Positions 35,143 through 42,748 of a DNA stretch of 64,000 nucleotides are shown here, piece by piece. Below the pieces are notes generated by a model, which saw only the letters and a list, made by a program, of their open reading frames with translations, was not told where the DNA came from and made no database searches. Numbering within the stretch: the first letter of the stretch is position 1; every line of letters starts with the position of its first letter. Made by a program: the position numbers and the translations under genes. The DNA lies in NCBI RefSeq assembly GCF_923081025.1, contig NZ_CAKLPZ010000003.1, positions 124,001 to 188,000 on the forward strand, written 5' to 3'. The stretch comes from Neolewinella maritima (GTDB taxonomy: Bacteria; Bacteroidota; Bacteroidia; Chitinophagales; Saprospiraceae).

Positions 35143-36150
35143 CTACAACCCAGCCTTAGCGGAGATCTCCAACATCCGGTCGATACTCTTCACGCCCCGC
35201 TCGATCACCCATTCCGGTAGCTTGATCTCGGGCAGCTCGTGCTCCATGCAGAGGTAGAGCTTTTCCATGGTATTGCGCTTCATGTGCGGACACTCATTGC
35301 ACGCGCAGGTATTATTGGGCGGGGCGGGGTAGAATACGCGATCCGGCATCGCCAGCTCCATCTGGTGGATGATACCCGGCTCGGTAGCTACGATGAACTC
35401 ATCGAAGGCGCTCTCCCGCGTAAAGCGCAGCAGGCTCGAAGTACTCCCGACGTGATCCGCCATATCCAGGATATGCGCCTCGCACTCTGGGTGGGCGATA
35501 AAGGCCGCCTTCGGATGGGCCATCTTGAGCTTGGTGATCTTCTCGTGGCTGAAGATCTCGTGGACCATACAGCTACCGTTCCACAGCACCATATCGCGGC
35601 CCGTCTCCTTGATCAGCCAGCGGCCCAGGTTCACGTCCGGCGCAAAGATGATGGGCTGGTCGCGGGGGATCGAATCGATCACGTGGCGGGCGTTCGTACT
35701 AGTGCAGCAAATGTCCGTCAGCGTCTTCAGCTCCGCCGTACAGTTGATGTAGCTCACGACTACATGATCGGGATATTTTTCCTTGAATTTTTTGAAAACG
35801 GGTGCCGGACAGCTATCCGCCAGGCTACAGCCCGCCTTCAGGTCCGGCAGCAACACCTTCTTCTGTGGACTCAGCATCTTCGCCGTCTCCGCCATAAAGT
35901 GCACCCCGGCAAACACGATGATATCAGCATCCGTAGAGGCCGCCTGCTGGCTCAGCCCCAGGCTATCCCCGATATAATCAGCAATATCCTGTATCTCGGA
36001 CTCCTGATAGTAATGCGCCAGGATCACCGCATTGCGCTCCTTCTTCAGGCGGTTGATCTCCGCCGCCAGGTCCAGCGTAGGATCCACATCCAGGTCCAAA
36101 AAGCCCCGGCGTTTCAAATTCGTAGTAGCAAGATCAAGCTGAACAGACAT
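35143..36150 (-). CDS. nadA: Quinolinate synthase A
   Basis: Condenses iminoaspartate and dihydroxyacetone phosphate to quinolinate for de novo NAD synthesis, using a [4Fe-4S] cluster. The 335-aa product has [20 protein letters not shown], the cluster cysteines in [13 protein letters not shown], the INCTAELK segment, and [12 protein letters not shown] near the C terminus. The start at 36150 ([10 protein letters not shown]) is preferred; an earlier ATG adds eight residues. No nadB or nadC is adjacent. Both flanks hold short repeats. Confidence 0.96.
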   Translation of the reverse strand: MSVQLDLATTNLKRRGFLDLDVDPTLDLAAEINRLKKERNAVILAHYYQESEIQDIADYIGDSLGLSQQAASTDADIIVFAGVHFMAETAKMLSPQKKVLLPDLKAGCSLADSCPAPVFKKFKEKYPDHVVVSYINCTAELKTLTDICCTSTNARHVIDSIPRDQPIIFAPDVNLGRWLIKETGRDMVLWNGSCMVHEIFSHEKITKLKMAHPKAAFIAHPECEAHILDMADHVGSTSSLLRFTRESAFDEFIVATEPGIIHQMELAMPDRVFYPAPPNNTCACNECPHMKRNTMEKLYLCMEHELPEIKLPEWVIERGVKSIDRMLEISAKAGL

Positions 36151-36236
36151 AGCAGATAGTTTAATGAACGGCAATATAACGGATCCCCCCCAACAAGGTT
36201 GCTTTGCTTAAAGTTAAAGCTAAGCTATCACACCCC

Positions 36237-36402
36237 ACGAGCGAAGCGAGCATCCCCACTATCACACCTTACGAGCGAAGCGAGCATCCCCACCTACCAC
36301 ACCCCACGAGCGAAGCGAGCATCCCCACCTACCACACCCACGAGCGAAGCGAGCATTCCCACCTACCACACCCACGAGCGAAGCGAGCATCCCCACCTAC
36401 CC
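36237..36402. repeat. Five-copy 34-bp direct repeat
   Basis: Five near-identical tandem copies starting at 36237, 36271, 36306, 36340 and 36374 (periods 34, 35, 34, 34), each holding the core ACGAGCGAAGCGAGCATCCC. The units are contiguous with no unique spacers, so it is not a CRISPR array. A reverse-complement 20-bp copy of the core lies at 5563-5582, showing that the sequence is dispersed in this genome. No gene is found in 36151-36517. Confidence 0.85.
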
Positions 36403-36487
36403 GCGCAGCGGTCTACCCCCGAAGGGGTCTAACCAGCCGAAGGCGTCTAACGAGCAAAGCGATCTACCAGCCAAAGGCGTCTAACCC
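36403..36487. repeat. Degenerate 18-bp repeats, right of nadA
   Basis: About five degenerate copies of the GAAGGCGTCTAACCAGCC-like unit follow directly on the 34-bp direct repeats. They match the family at 35062-35142. The array ends about 30 bp before the first codons of the oxidoreductase gene. Confidence 0.6.
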
Positions 36488-36517
36488 CTACCTTCCCCCC
36501 CACAAAACCACCCCACC

Positions 36518-37510
36518 ATCGCCACCTTCCACTGGGCCATTCTCGGTCTCGGCAAGATTGCCCACAGCTTCGCACAGGACCTCCGCCACCTGCCCGACGC
36601 TAAACTCATCGCCGTAGGCTCCCGCTCGCAGGAGCGCGCCCAAGCCTTCGCCACCGAATACGGCGCCCCCCACGCCGCCGGCAGTTACGCGGCTACCTTC
36701 GACGGGCCCCGCGTGGATGCCGTCTACATCGCCACCCCCCACACCAGCCACCGCGAGCTCACCCTGCTGTGCCTCGAACGGGGCATCCCCGTGCTCTGCG
36801 AGAAGCCCCTAGGACTGAACCTGGAGGAAGTGAACGAAATGATTACCGCAGCGCGTAGCAGCGGCACCTACCTGATGGAGGCCCTCTGGTCTCGCTTTTT
36901 GCCGGCGCTACTGGAAGCCAAGCAGGTGATCGACGCCGGAGGTATCGGCGAGGTGCAGAGTCTGCGGGCCGATTTCGGCTTCCTGGGGCAGCCCCGCGAG
37001 GATTTCGATCGCGACCGACTCTTCAACCCCGCCCTGGGCGGCGGCGCGTTGCTGGACATCGGAATCTACCCCATCTGGCTGGCGCAGTACATTTTCGGTG
37101 CCCCCCAGGCCATTCACGCTACGGCCCGACGCACCGCACTGGGGGCCGACGTAGATACCCAGGTCACCCTGGAATACGCCGGGGGCAAGCTGGCCCACTG
37201 CTACTCCACGCTACTCGGCATTACGAAGTGCGACGCCCTCATTCTGGGCACCGAGGGGAGTCTGCACATCCACCCCCGCTTCCACGAGGCCCGGGGCTAC
37301 AGCATCCTGCGGGGCAAAGACGTACCCCCGGAAAACCACTACCACGCCTTTGAGGGCAAGGGCTACCTGTACGAGGCCCAGGCCGTGATGGAGGACGTGC
37401 GTGCGGGCCTTAGGGAGTCTGCCCGCTGGTCGCTCGACGACAGTCTGTTACTACACCGTACGCTGACGGAGGTACGGCACACCATCGGCGTCACCTACCC
37501 CGGGGAGTAG
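36518..37510 (+). CDS. Gfo/Idh/MocA family oxidoreductase without canonical start codon
   Basis: An NAD(P)-dependent sugar/cyclitol dehydrogenase-like protein of about 330 aa. The Rossmann segment TFHWAILGLGKIAHSFAQDL is encoded at 36524-36583, ahead of the first GTG in frame (36713). The CEKPLGLN signature and GGGALLDIGIYPIWLAQ follow. In frame, a TAA lies at 36482 and no ATG, GTG or TTG lies between it and the Rossmann motif. An ATC at 36518, giving ATFHWAILG after the initiator, sits exactly where an ATG would be expected. Starting at 36713 would remove the NAD-binding motif, so that start is rejected. A single-base change or sequencing error is the alternative. Confidence 0.8.
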   Translation: MATFHWAILGLGKIAHSFAQDLRHLPDAKLIAVGSRSQERAQAFATEYGAPHAAGSYAATFDGPRVDAVYIATPHTSHRELTLLCLERGIPVLCEKPLGLNLEEVNEMITAARSSGTYLMEALWSRFLPALLEAKQVIDAGGIGEVQSLRADFGFLGQPREDFDRDRLFNPALGGGALLDIGIYPIWLAQYIFGAPQAIHATARRTALGADVDTQVTLEYAGGKLAHCYSTLLGITKCDALILGTEGSLHIHPRFHEARGYSILRGKDVPPENHYHAFEGKGYLYEAQAVMEDVRAGLRESARWSLDDSLLLHRTLTEVRHTIGVTYPGE

Positions 37511-37533
37511 CATCGCACCAGCGGCCGCGCACG

Positions 37534-37541
37534 TACCTTCG
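37534..37541 (+). promoter_or_regulatory. Candidate -7 box of the EamA gene, 5 nt before ATG
   Basis: TACCTTCG, seven of eight matches to TAnnTTTG, ends 5 nt before the ATG at 37547. It is the same sequence and spacing as at parA (4736-4743). Confidence 0.4.
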
Positions 37542-37546
37542 CCGCC

Positions 37547-38431
37547 ATGCAGGAAGGGCCTACGGCGCGCGATTTTCTTACGTTACTTGGTCTGAGCCTG
37601 ATCTGGGGAAGTAGCTACGTACTCATCAAGTGGGGCCTGGACGTCTTCACGGCCCGGCAGGTGGCGGTGCTGCGGCTGGGCTTATCGGCCATCGCCCTGG
37701 CGCCGCTTGCGATCACCCACCTGCGGCGGGTGCGGTTGGGGCAGATCCCGCTCTTGATCGTAGTAGGACTGACGGGGACGGCGCTGCCGGCTTTTCTGTT
37801 TCCCGTGGCGCAGATGTACCTGAGCAGTAGTCTGACGGGTATGCTCAGCAGCCTGGTGCCGCTGTGTACCTTTCTGGTGGCCTGGCTGGTGTTCCGCGAC
37901 CGGCCGGCGCAGCGGCAGGTGATCGGCATTGCGCTAGGGTTGCTGGGGGCCATTGCGCTGGCCTACTACTCCCCCGGCGGACAGGGCGGTACCCAGCAGC
38001 TACTGTACGCGGGGCTGGTGCTGCTGGCCTGCTTCTGCTACGGCACTTCGGCCAATCTGGTGGCGAACTACTTTCAGGACGTACCGGCGCTGACCATCAC
38101 GGTGGTGAGCTACTTTCTGGTGGGGCTGCCGGCGCTGGTCTATGCCGTGGCGGTGGGCGAGGTCATTCCTACGGTAGTGGGGGCGGGGCACGCCGGTGCG
38201 ATGGCCCTGCTGTACGTGAGTATTCTGGCGGTAGGCAGTACCGTGCTGGCCGGCCTGGTCTACTACCGTTTGGTGCAGCGTACGGGGGCGGTGTTCGCCA
38301 GTACGGTGAGCTACCTGATCCCGGTGGTGGCCCTGCTGTGGGGAGTAGTGGATGGTGAAGGGGTCGTCTGGATACAGGTTCCGGCTATTGCACTGGTATT
38401 AGTCGGCGTGTTTATGAGCAAGCGTAGCTGA
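37547..38431 (+). CDS. EamA/DMT family transporter
   Basis: A 294-aa inner-membrane protein with ten hydrophobic helices in two EamA repeats, typical of drug/metabolite exporters. The first repeat begins LLGLSLIWGSSYVLIKWGLD and the second LVLLACFCYGTSANLVANYF. Members export amino acids, nucleosides or other small metabolites by proton antiport; the substrate is unknown. It follows the oxidoreductase by 36 bp. Confidence 0.92.
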   Translation: MQEGPTARDFLTLLGLSLIWGSSYVLIKWGLDVFTARQVAVLRLGLSAIALAPLAITHLRRVRLGQIPLLIVVGLTGTALPAFLFPVAQMYLSSSLTGMLSSLVPLCTFLVAWLVFRDRPAQRQVIGIALGLLGAIALAYYSPGGQGGTQQLLYAGLVLLACFCYGTSANLVANYFQDVPALTITVVSYFLVGLPALVYAVAVGEVIPTVVGAGHAGAMALLYVSILAVGSTVLAGLVYYRLVQRTGAVFASTVSYLIPVVALLWGVVDGEGVVWIQVPAIALVLVGVFMSKRS

Positions 38432-38507
38432 CAGGACAGTTTAAGTCCTCGCTTTTGTCGTTCTTGGTCCGCCACTTAAAGCCCGTGGGTGGTGTTAAGC
38501 TTGCTGC

Positions 38508-39911
38508 ATGAAGATTTTTTTACTCGCTGCCTTTACTCTACTGTGTCTGCCGTGCTGGGCGGGACCGGGGGATTCCCTCACCGTAGAGGAGGTCTATCTC
38601 GTGGGCCACAAGAAGACCCGGCCCCGGGTGGTGTACCGGGAGATGACCTTCGGGCGGGGCGACCGGCTGGCCGTAGCGGACTTCGAGCAGGAGGTGGCGC
38701 GCAGCTACAACAACCTGATGAATACGGGGCTGTTTGCTTCGGCCACGGTCACCTACGATACAGCGCAGCTGATGGATGGCGGGCAGATGACCCTCATCGT
38801 GAGCATGCGCGAAACCTGGTATATCTATCCCGTCCCCGTATTCTCGTTGGCGGATCGCAATTTCAACGTGTGGTGGAACGAGCAGGACCGCTCGCTAGAC
38901 CGCGTGAACGTAGGGGGGAAGCTGAACTATTACAATTTTACCGGGCAGCGCGACCGGCTCAAGCTGGGGTTCACTACGGGCTATACGCGATCCTTACAGG
39001 CTAGCTACGGCTTTCCCTACCTCAACCGGAGCGGCTCGATCGGAATGGACGTCAGTTTCAACTACCTGCGGCGGCGGGAGCAGAACTACCTGACGCGTAA
39101 TAACCGGCAGGAATTCTACTCCGACCCCAACAACTTCGTGTACCGGCGGTCTTCGGCGGAGGTCTCCCTGTCGTACCGCCGCCGTATCTACGTATCCCAC
39201 AGCGTCTCGTTCGGCTGGCGGCATTCGGAGATCGCCGATACGATCGGTCAGGTGCTTAATCCGGATTTCTTCGGTGGCGGCCGGACCGATCAACGCTACG
39301 TGCGATTGGGATACGATTTTACAAACGACCGGCGCGACGTGCGCAATTACCCCTGGAAGGGTACCTATCTATCGGCCGGAATAGCCAAGGAAGGACTCGG
39401 GATATACGGAGAGCGGGACGGACTGGAGGTACACGGCGATTACCGGCGGTTCGTGCCCTTTGGCAAGCGGTATTCCCTTAACTATAGTCTAGCGGGCAAG
39501 TACAGCCTGATCCGTACGCGCCAGCCATTTTTGGAGAACCGGGCCATCGGGTTCGGCAGTAATGGCCTTATTGGCTACCAATTTTACGTAGTGGACGGGC
39601 TGGATATGCTGATCTGGCGCCTGGGGGTACGGCGGGAACTATTCGAGACCAAACTTGATCTGGGTAAGCTCGTATTTATTGATGCGTTTCGGTATATCCC
39701 CCTACGGATGCTGTTCAGCCTACAGTTCAACCAGGGCATTGCCAATGCGCCCTTTGTGGATGGATCGAACCGCCTGAACAACATTCTGCTTACCGGCGTC
39801 GGGGCGGGCCTCGATGTGGTATTGTACTACGACATGGTGGCTGGTGTACAGTACAACCGCAACCATTTGGGAGAGGGTGGGGTGTACCTCAACCTCAATC
39901 TTTCCTTCTAG
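38508..39911 (+). CDS. BamA/TamA-type outer-membrane protein (POTRA plus Omp85 barrel)
   Basis: A 467-aa Omp85-superfamily protein. Signal peptide MKIFLLAAFTLLCLPCWAG, then one POTRA domain (about residues 24-105: VEEVYLVGHKKTRPRVVYRE, then YNNLMNTGLFASATV) and a beta-barrel to the C-terminal Phe (LNLNLSF), which fits a Bam recognition end. One POTRA and a short barrel are smaller than BamA (five POTRA), suggesting a specialised insertase or two-partner transporter rather than the essential BamA. Confidence 0.85.
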   Translation: MKIFLLAAFTLLCLPCWAGPGDSLTVEEVYLVGHKKTRPRVVYREMTFGRGDRLAVADFEQEVARSYNNLMNTGLFASATVTYDTAQLMDGGQMTLIVSMRETWYIYPVPVFSLADRNFNVWWNEQDRSLDRVNVGGKLNYYNFTGQRDRLKLGFTTGYTRSLQASYGFPYLNRSGSIGMDVSFNYLRRREQNYLTRNNRQEFYSDPNNFVYRRSSAEVSLSYRRRIYVSHSVSFGWRHSEIADTIGQVLNPDFFGGGRTDQRYVRLGYDFTNDRRDVRNYPWKGTYLSAGIAKEGLGIYGERDGLEVHGDYRRFVPFGKRYSLNYSLAGKYSLIRTRQPFLENRAIGFGSNGLIGYQFYVVDGLDMLIWRLGVRRELFETKLDLGKLVFIDAFRYIPLRMLFSLQFNQGIANAPFVDGSNRLNNILLTGVGAGLDVVLYYDMVAGVQYNRNHLGEGGVYLNLNLSF

Positions 39912-39973
39912 CCACCCGGGTGCCCCGTATATTTCGTAACCTTGCCATAGGTCGCGCGTCAATCGGCTCCATT

Positions 39974-40858
39974 ATGCAGGTAGTCATTTACAGTCAGGTA
40001 TTTAAGGAAGATGACCGGGGTCCGGTACAGGAATTATTCAATTTGCTGGCAATTGAGAAATTTTCCACGTATGTATACGGGCCTTACTTGGAGCAAATTC
40101 GGCCACATATCAATTTCAGCCGGGATGTGGGCATCTTTGACACCCATCTAGATTTCCGGATTAAGAAGTTTGATATCCTCATCACGCTGGGTGGGGACGG
40201 CACGATCCTGAGTGCGCTACTAATGGTCAAAAATTACCAGATCCCCATCCTCGGTATCAATCTGGGGCGGCTGGGCTTTCTGGCGCGGGTAGAGAAGACC
40301 AAGATGGTGGAGGCCATGCGCCTACTGGCCCGGGGCCGGTTCGAGACCGAGCGGCGAGACATGCTCTACCTGGAAAGCAACCTGCCGATATTCGGCGATA
40401 CGCCCTATGCCCTCAATGACTTTACGCTGCTCAAGCGGGATACCTCCTCGATGATCACCATCCATACCTATATCAATGGCGCATATTTGAACAGTTACTG
40501 GGCGGACGGCATCATCGTGGCCACCCCTACGGGCAGTACGGGCTATAGCCTGAGTTGCGGGGGGCCGATCGTATTTCCCGGCAGCGGTAATTTTGTAGTC
40601 ACACCCGTAGCGCCGCACAACCTGAACGTACGGCCGATCGTCATTAGCGATGATGCGGTGGTCAGCTTTCAGATCGAGGGACGGGCGGAGAACTTCCTGT
40701 CTACGCTCGATAGCCGGTTTGAGACCGTTACGGCGGTGCACGAGCTGGCGGTGCGCAAGAACGATTTCGGTATCGAGTTGGTCAAATTGCCCGAAATTAC
40801 CTTCATGGATACGCTACGGGGGAAGTTGAATTGGGGGGAGGACCGGAGAAATCATTAA
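39974..40858 (+). CDS. nadK: NAD kinase
   Basis: Phosphorylates NAD to NADP with ATP, the only route to NADP. The 294-aa product has ITLGGDGTILSALLMV (GGDG motif), LGINLGRLGFLARVEK, and VATPTGSTGYSLSCGGPIVF. The start at 39974 (MQVVIYSQVF) fits family length; an upstream in-frame ATG would add 18 unrelated residues. The gene stands at the end of a plus-strand run, before an AT-rich gap. Confidence 0.95.
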   Translation: MQVVIYSQVFKEDDRGPVQELFNLLAIEKFSTYVYGPYLEQIRPHINFSRDVGIFDTHLDFRIKKFDILITLGGDGTILSALLMVKNYQIPILGINLGRLGFLARVEKTKMVEAMRLLARGRFETERRDMLYLESNLPIFGDTPYALNDFTLLKRDTSSMITIHTYINGAYLNSYWADGIIVATPTGSTGYSLSCGGPIVFPGSGNFVVTPVAPHNLNVRPIVISDDAVVSFQIEGRAENFLSTLDSRFETVTAVHELAVRKNDFGIELVKLPEITFMDTLRGKLNWGEDRRNH

Positions 40859-41029
40859 AGGACAGCCTTTTTTAGTATATTTTTAGTATACTTGGAACAT
40901 CTGAAGGATTCGTGTATTATATACTATATCCAAATGGATGGTGCGCCGGGCCCTCAATGCTCTGCGCGAAGCCTATACCCTAGTTAAACGCACACGCTTA
41001 AGTATAACCTAGGAGAACTGTCCTTTTTT
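40857..41029 (+). promoter_or_regulatory. AT-rich structured island upstream of the AT-hook gene
   Basis: The gap 40859-41117 is clearly AT-richer than its surroundings. AAAGGACAG at 40857-40865 is the reverse complement of 41018-41026, which is followed by T residues to 41028, so a transcript could close into a long structure ending in a U-tract. A TATACTTG at 40887-40894 (seven of eight to TAnnTTTG) could be a promoter. It may be a leader with attenuation, or a small RNA; no known RNA family is recognised. Confidence 0.35.
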
Positions 41030-41117
41030 CATTTATTCACCGGATGTTTTTACTGCTGCTTCCTCCCGAGGCGGTATTCTCCAGTATAGACCGTCCGATT
41101 CACTCAATTCAACCTTA

Positions 41118-41927
41118 ATGGCAAGTTTTAAAAAAGAGCTAAAGGCAATCATGTCGCGCTTCGACGCGGCACAGGAAGCCTTTACCGAAGGTGCCGATAA
41201 GCACAAGAAATCAAAGAAGAAGCTTAAGGCTTCCAAGGCCAAGATCAAGAGCCTGGAGCAAAAGGTAGCCAGCCTCAAGCAGGAGCTAAAACTGGCCCGC
41301 AAGAAGAGCAAAGCCTCCAAGGCCCCCGCTACTCCCGTCGACTCTACCGCTACCACGGCCAGTAAGCCAAAACGCGCGTCGAAGGACTCTTCCGGCAGTG
41401 CCGCTAAATCTACCGGCGCACGTCGCGGACGGCCCAAAAAGAGCGACTCGTCCAGTACGTCGTCTTCCAACGGAAGCAAAACAGCTAAGTCTGCCAAGCA
41501 GTACAACAACAACGTATCCGCCGAAGAATTGGCTCAGGCTGTTTCCGACGCTCCCGATACCGTAAGCGAAGCCGCTGCCGAAAAGACCAGCCCCAAGCCC
41601 CGCCGGGGCCGCCCCGCCAAATCGGGTGCCCCCAAGGCTAGCGCTGCGAAGAAGCCCAGAGCTACTAGCGGTACCGGACGTCGCGGTCGCCCCTCCACCA
41701 AGCCGCCCGCCAGCCCCCTGACCAAGATCAATGGCGTAGGCGCTACCATGGCTACCCGCTTCGAAGAGGCTGGCGTGACCACCGTAGAGCAGTTTGCTAA
41801 GCTGTCGGACGACGACATGAAGGAGGTACTGCAGAAGTGTGGTCCCCGCTACCGCAGTGCCGATGCTACCCGCATGGAGAGCTACCGCAGCGCCGCCCGT
41901 GATGCCATGCAGTCTTCGGAGTCCTAG
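41118..41927 (+). CDS. AT-hook and helix-hairpin-helix DNA-binding protein
   Basis: A 269-aa, very Lys/Ser/Ala-rich protein. Residues 1-70 form a basic coiled coil (KKSKKKLKASKAKIKSLEQK). Three AT-hook motifs follow: RRGRPKK near 103, RRGRPAK near 163 and RRGRPST near 189, each with the GRP core that inserts into the AT minor groove. Residues 205-265 are a helix-hairpin-helix-like domain (LTKINGVGATMATRFEEAGV). The order suggests a nucleoid-associated, histone H1-like protein. A strong terminator follows. Confidence 0.8.
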   Translation: MASFKKELKAIMSRFDAAQEAFTEGADKHKKSKKKLKASKAKIKSLEQKVASLKQELKLARKKSKASKAPATPVDSTATTASKPKRASKDSSGSAAKSTGARRGRPKKSDSSSTSSSNGSKTAKSAKQYNNNVSAEELAQAVSDAPDTVSEAAAEKTSPKPRRGRPAKSGAPKASAAKKPRATSGTGRRGRPSTKPPASPLTKINGVGATMATRFEEAGVTTVEQFAKLSDDDMKEVLQKCGPRYRSADATRMESYRSAARDAMQSSES

Positions 41928-41953
41928 ACAGATCCCACTACGGCTTTAAAAAG

Positions 41954-41988
41954 AAAACCGCCACCCGGAAACGGGTGGCGGTTTTTTT
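41954..41988 (+). terminator. Intrinsic terminator after the AT-hook gene
   Basis: A perfect 14-bp stem (41954-41967 with 41972-41985) closed by a GAAA tetraloop and followed by a T-run to 41988. It lies 26 bp after the stop codon. The mirrored A-rich left side means it may also stop the convergent sodB transcript. Confidence 0.92.
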
Positions 41989-42008
41989 AATGTGGGTAAG
42001 CAACGTGC

Positions 42009-42614
42009 TTATTTCGCTGCAGCGTAACGCTTGCTGACTTCCTCCCAGTTGACTACGTCGAAGAAGGCAGACACGTAGTCCGGCCGCCGGTTCTGGTAGT
42101 TGAGGTAGTAGGCGTGCTCCCAGACATCAAGCCCGAGGATCGGAGTGCCCTTTACGTCCACTACATCCATCAGGGGATTATCCTGATTGGGGGTAGAAGT
42201 AACGGCCAGTTCGCCGTTGCTCTTGACAATGAGCCAGGCCCAGCCGGAGCCGAACTGTCCGCCGGCAGCGGTGGCAAACTTCTCCTTGAAGCTGTCGTAG
42301 CTTCCGAATGCTTTGTCGATGGCCTGGGCAAGCGCACCGCTGGGCTTGCCGCCGCCGTTGGGGCTCATGACGGTCCAGAAGAGTTTATGATTGTAGTAGC
42401 CGCCGCCGTTGTTGCGTACGGCGGTGCTCGCGCTACCGACGTTCTTGAGGATGTCCTCGATGGACTTACCGCTCATATCGGTGCCCTCCAGGGCAGCGTT
42501 TAGTTTGTTGGTATAGCCGGCATGGTGCTTGCCGTGGTGGATCTCCATCGTACGTGCGTCGATGTGGGGCTCGAGTGCATTAAAGGCGTAGGGAAGATCG
42601 GGTAGGGTAAACAT
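42009..42614 (-). CDS. sodB: Superoxide dismutase, Fe/Mn type
   Basis: Disproportionates superoxide in the cytoplasm. The 201-aa product has [13 protein letters not shown] near residue 26 (first metal His), the [13 protein letters not shown] segment (second His), GSGWAWLIV, and [20 protein letters not shown] with the metal Asp and His. Metal choice (Fe, Mn or both) cannot be settled by eye. The start at 42614 gives [19 protein letters not shown], the normal N terminus. Confidence 0.95.
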   Translation of the reverse strand: MFTLPDLPYAFNALEPHIDARTMEIHHGKHHAGYTNKLNAALEGTDMSGKSIEDILKNVGSASTAVRNNGGGYYNHKLFWTVMSPNGGGKPSGALAQAIDKAFGSYDSFKEKFATAAGGQFGSGWAWLIVKSNGELAVTSTPNQDNPLMDVVDVKGTPILGLDVWEHAYYLNYQNRRPDYVSAFFDVVNWEEVSKRYAAAK

Positions 42615-42711
42615 AGTGGGATGATATAAATGAAAATGAGGTAATGTAGGCGAGATTACCAACGCGGGGCTAGTAACTACGCCTTTGTACAACGCCACAC
42701 CCCATGGAGTG

Positions 42712-42744
42712 TTGACCCCACAGTACCTGAGCGTACTACCTTTG
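42712..42744 (+). promoter_or_regulatory. Promoter of the GH57/DUF3536 gene
   Basis: TTG (42712-42714), a 22-nt spacer, and TACCTTTG (42737-42744), an exact -7 box that ends only 4 nt before the ATG at 42749. The transcript should start at or next to the start codon (leaderless). Confidence 0.6.
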
Positions 42745-42748
42745 GGCT

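Noticed and set aside
36237-36402. CRISPR array
   Set aside because: Repeat units are contiguous and spacers are not unique; the 34-bp period is a plain tandem repeat and no cas gene is nearby.
35062-36487. Insertion sequence around nadA
   Set aside because: No transposase, terminal inverted repeats or target duplications; only short repeats are visible.
36713-37510. Start of the oxidoreductase at GTG 36713
   Set aside because: Would delete the NAD-binding Rossmann motif encoded directly upstream in the same frame.
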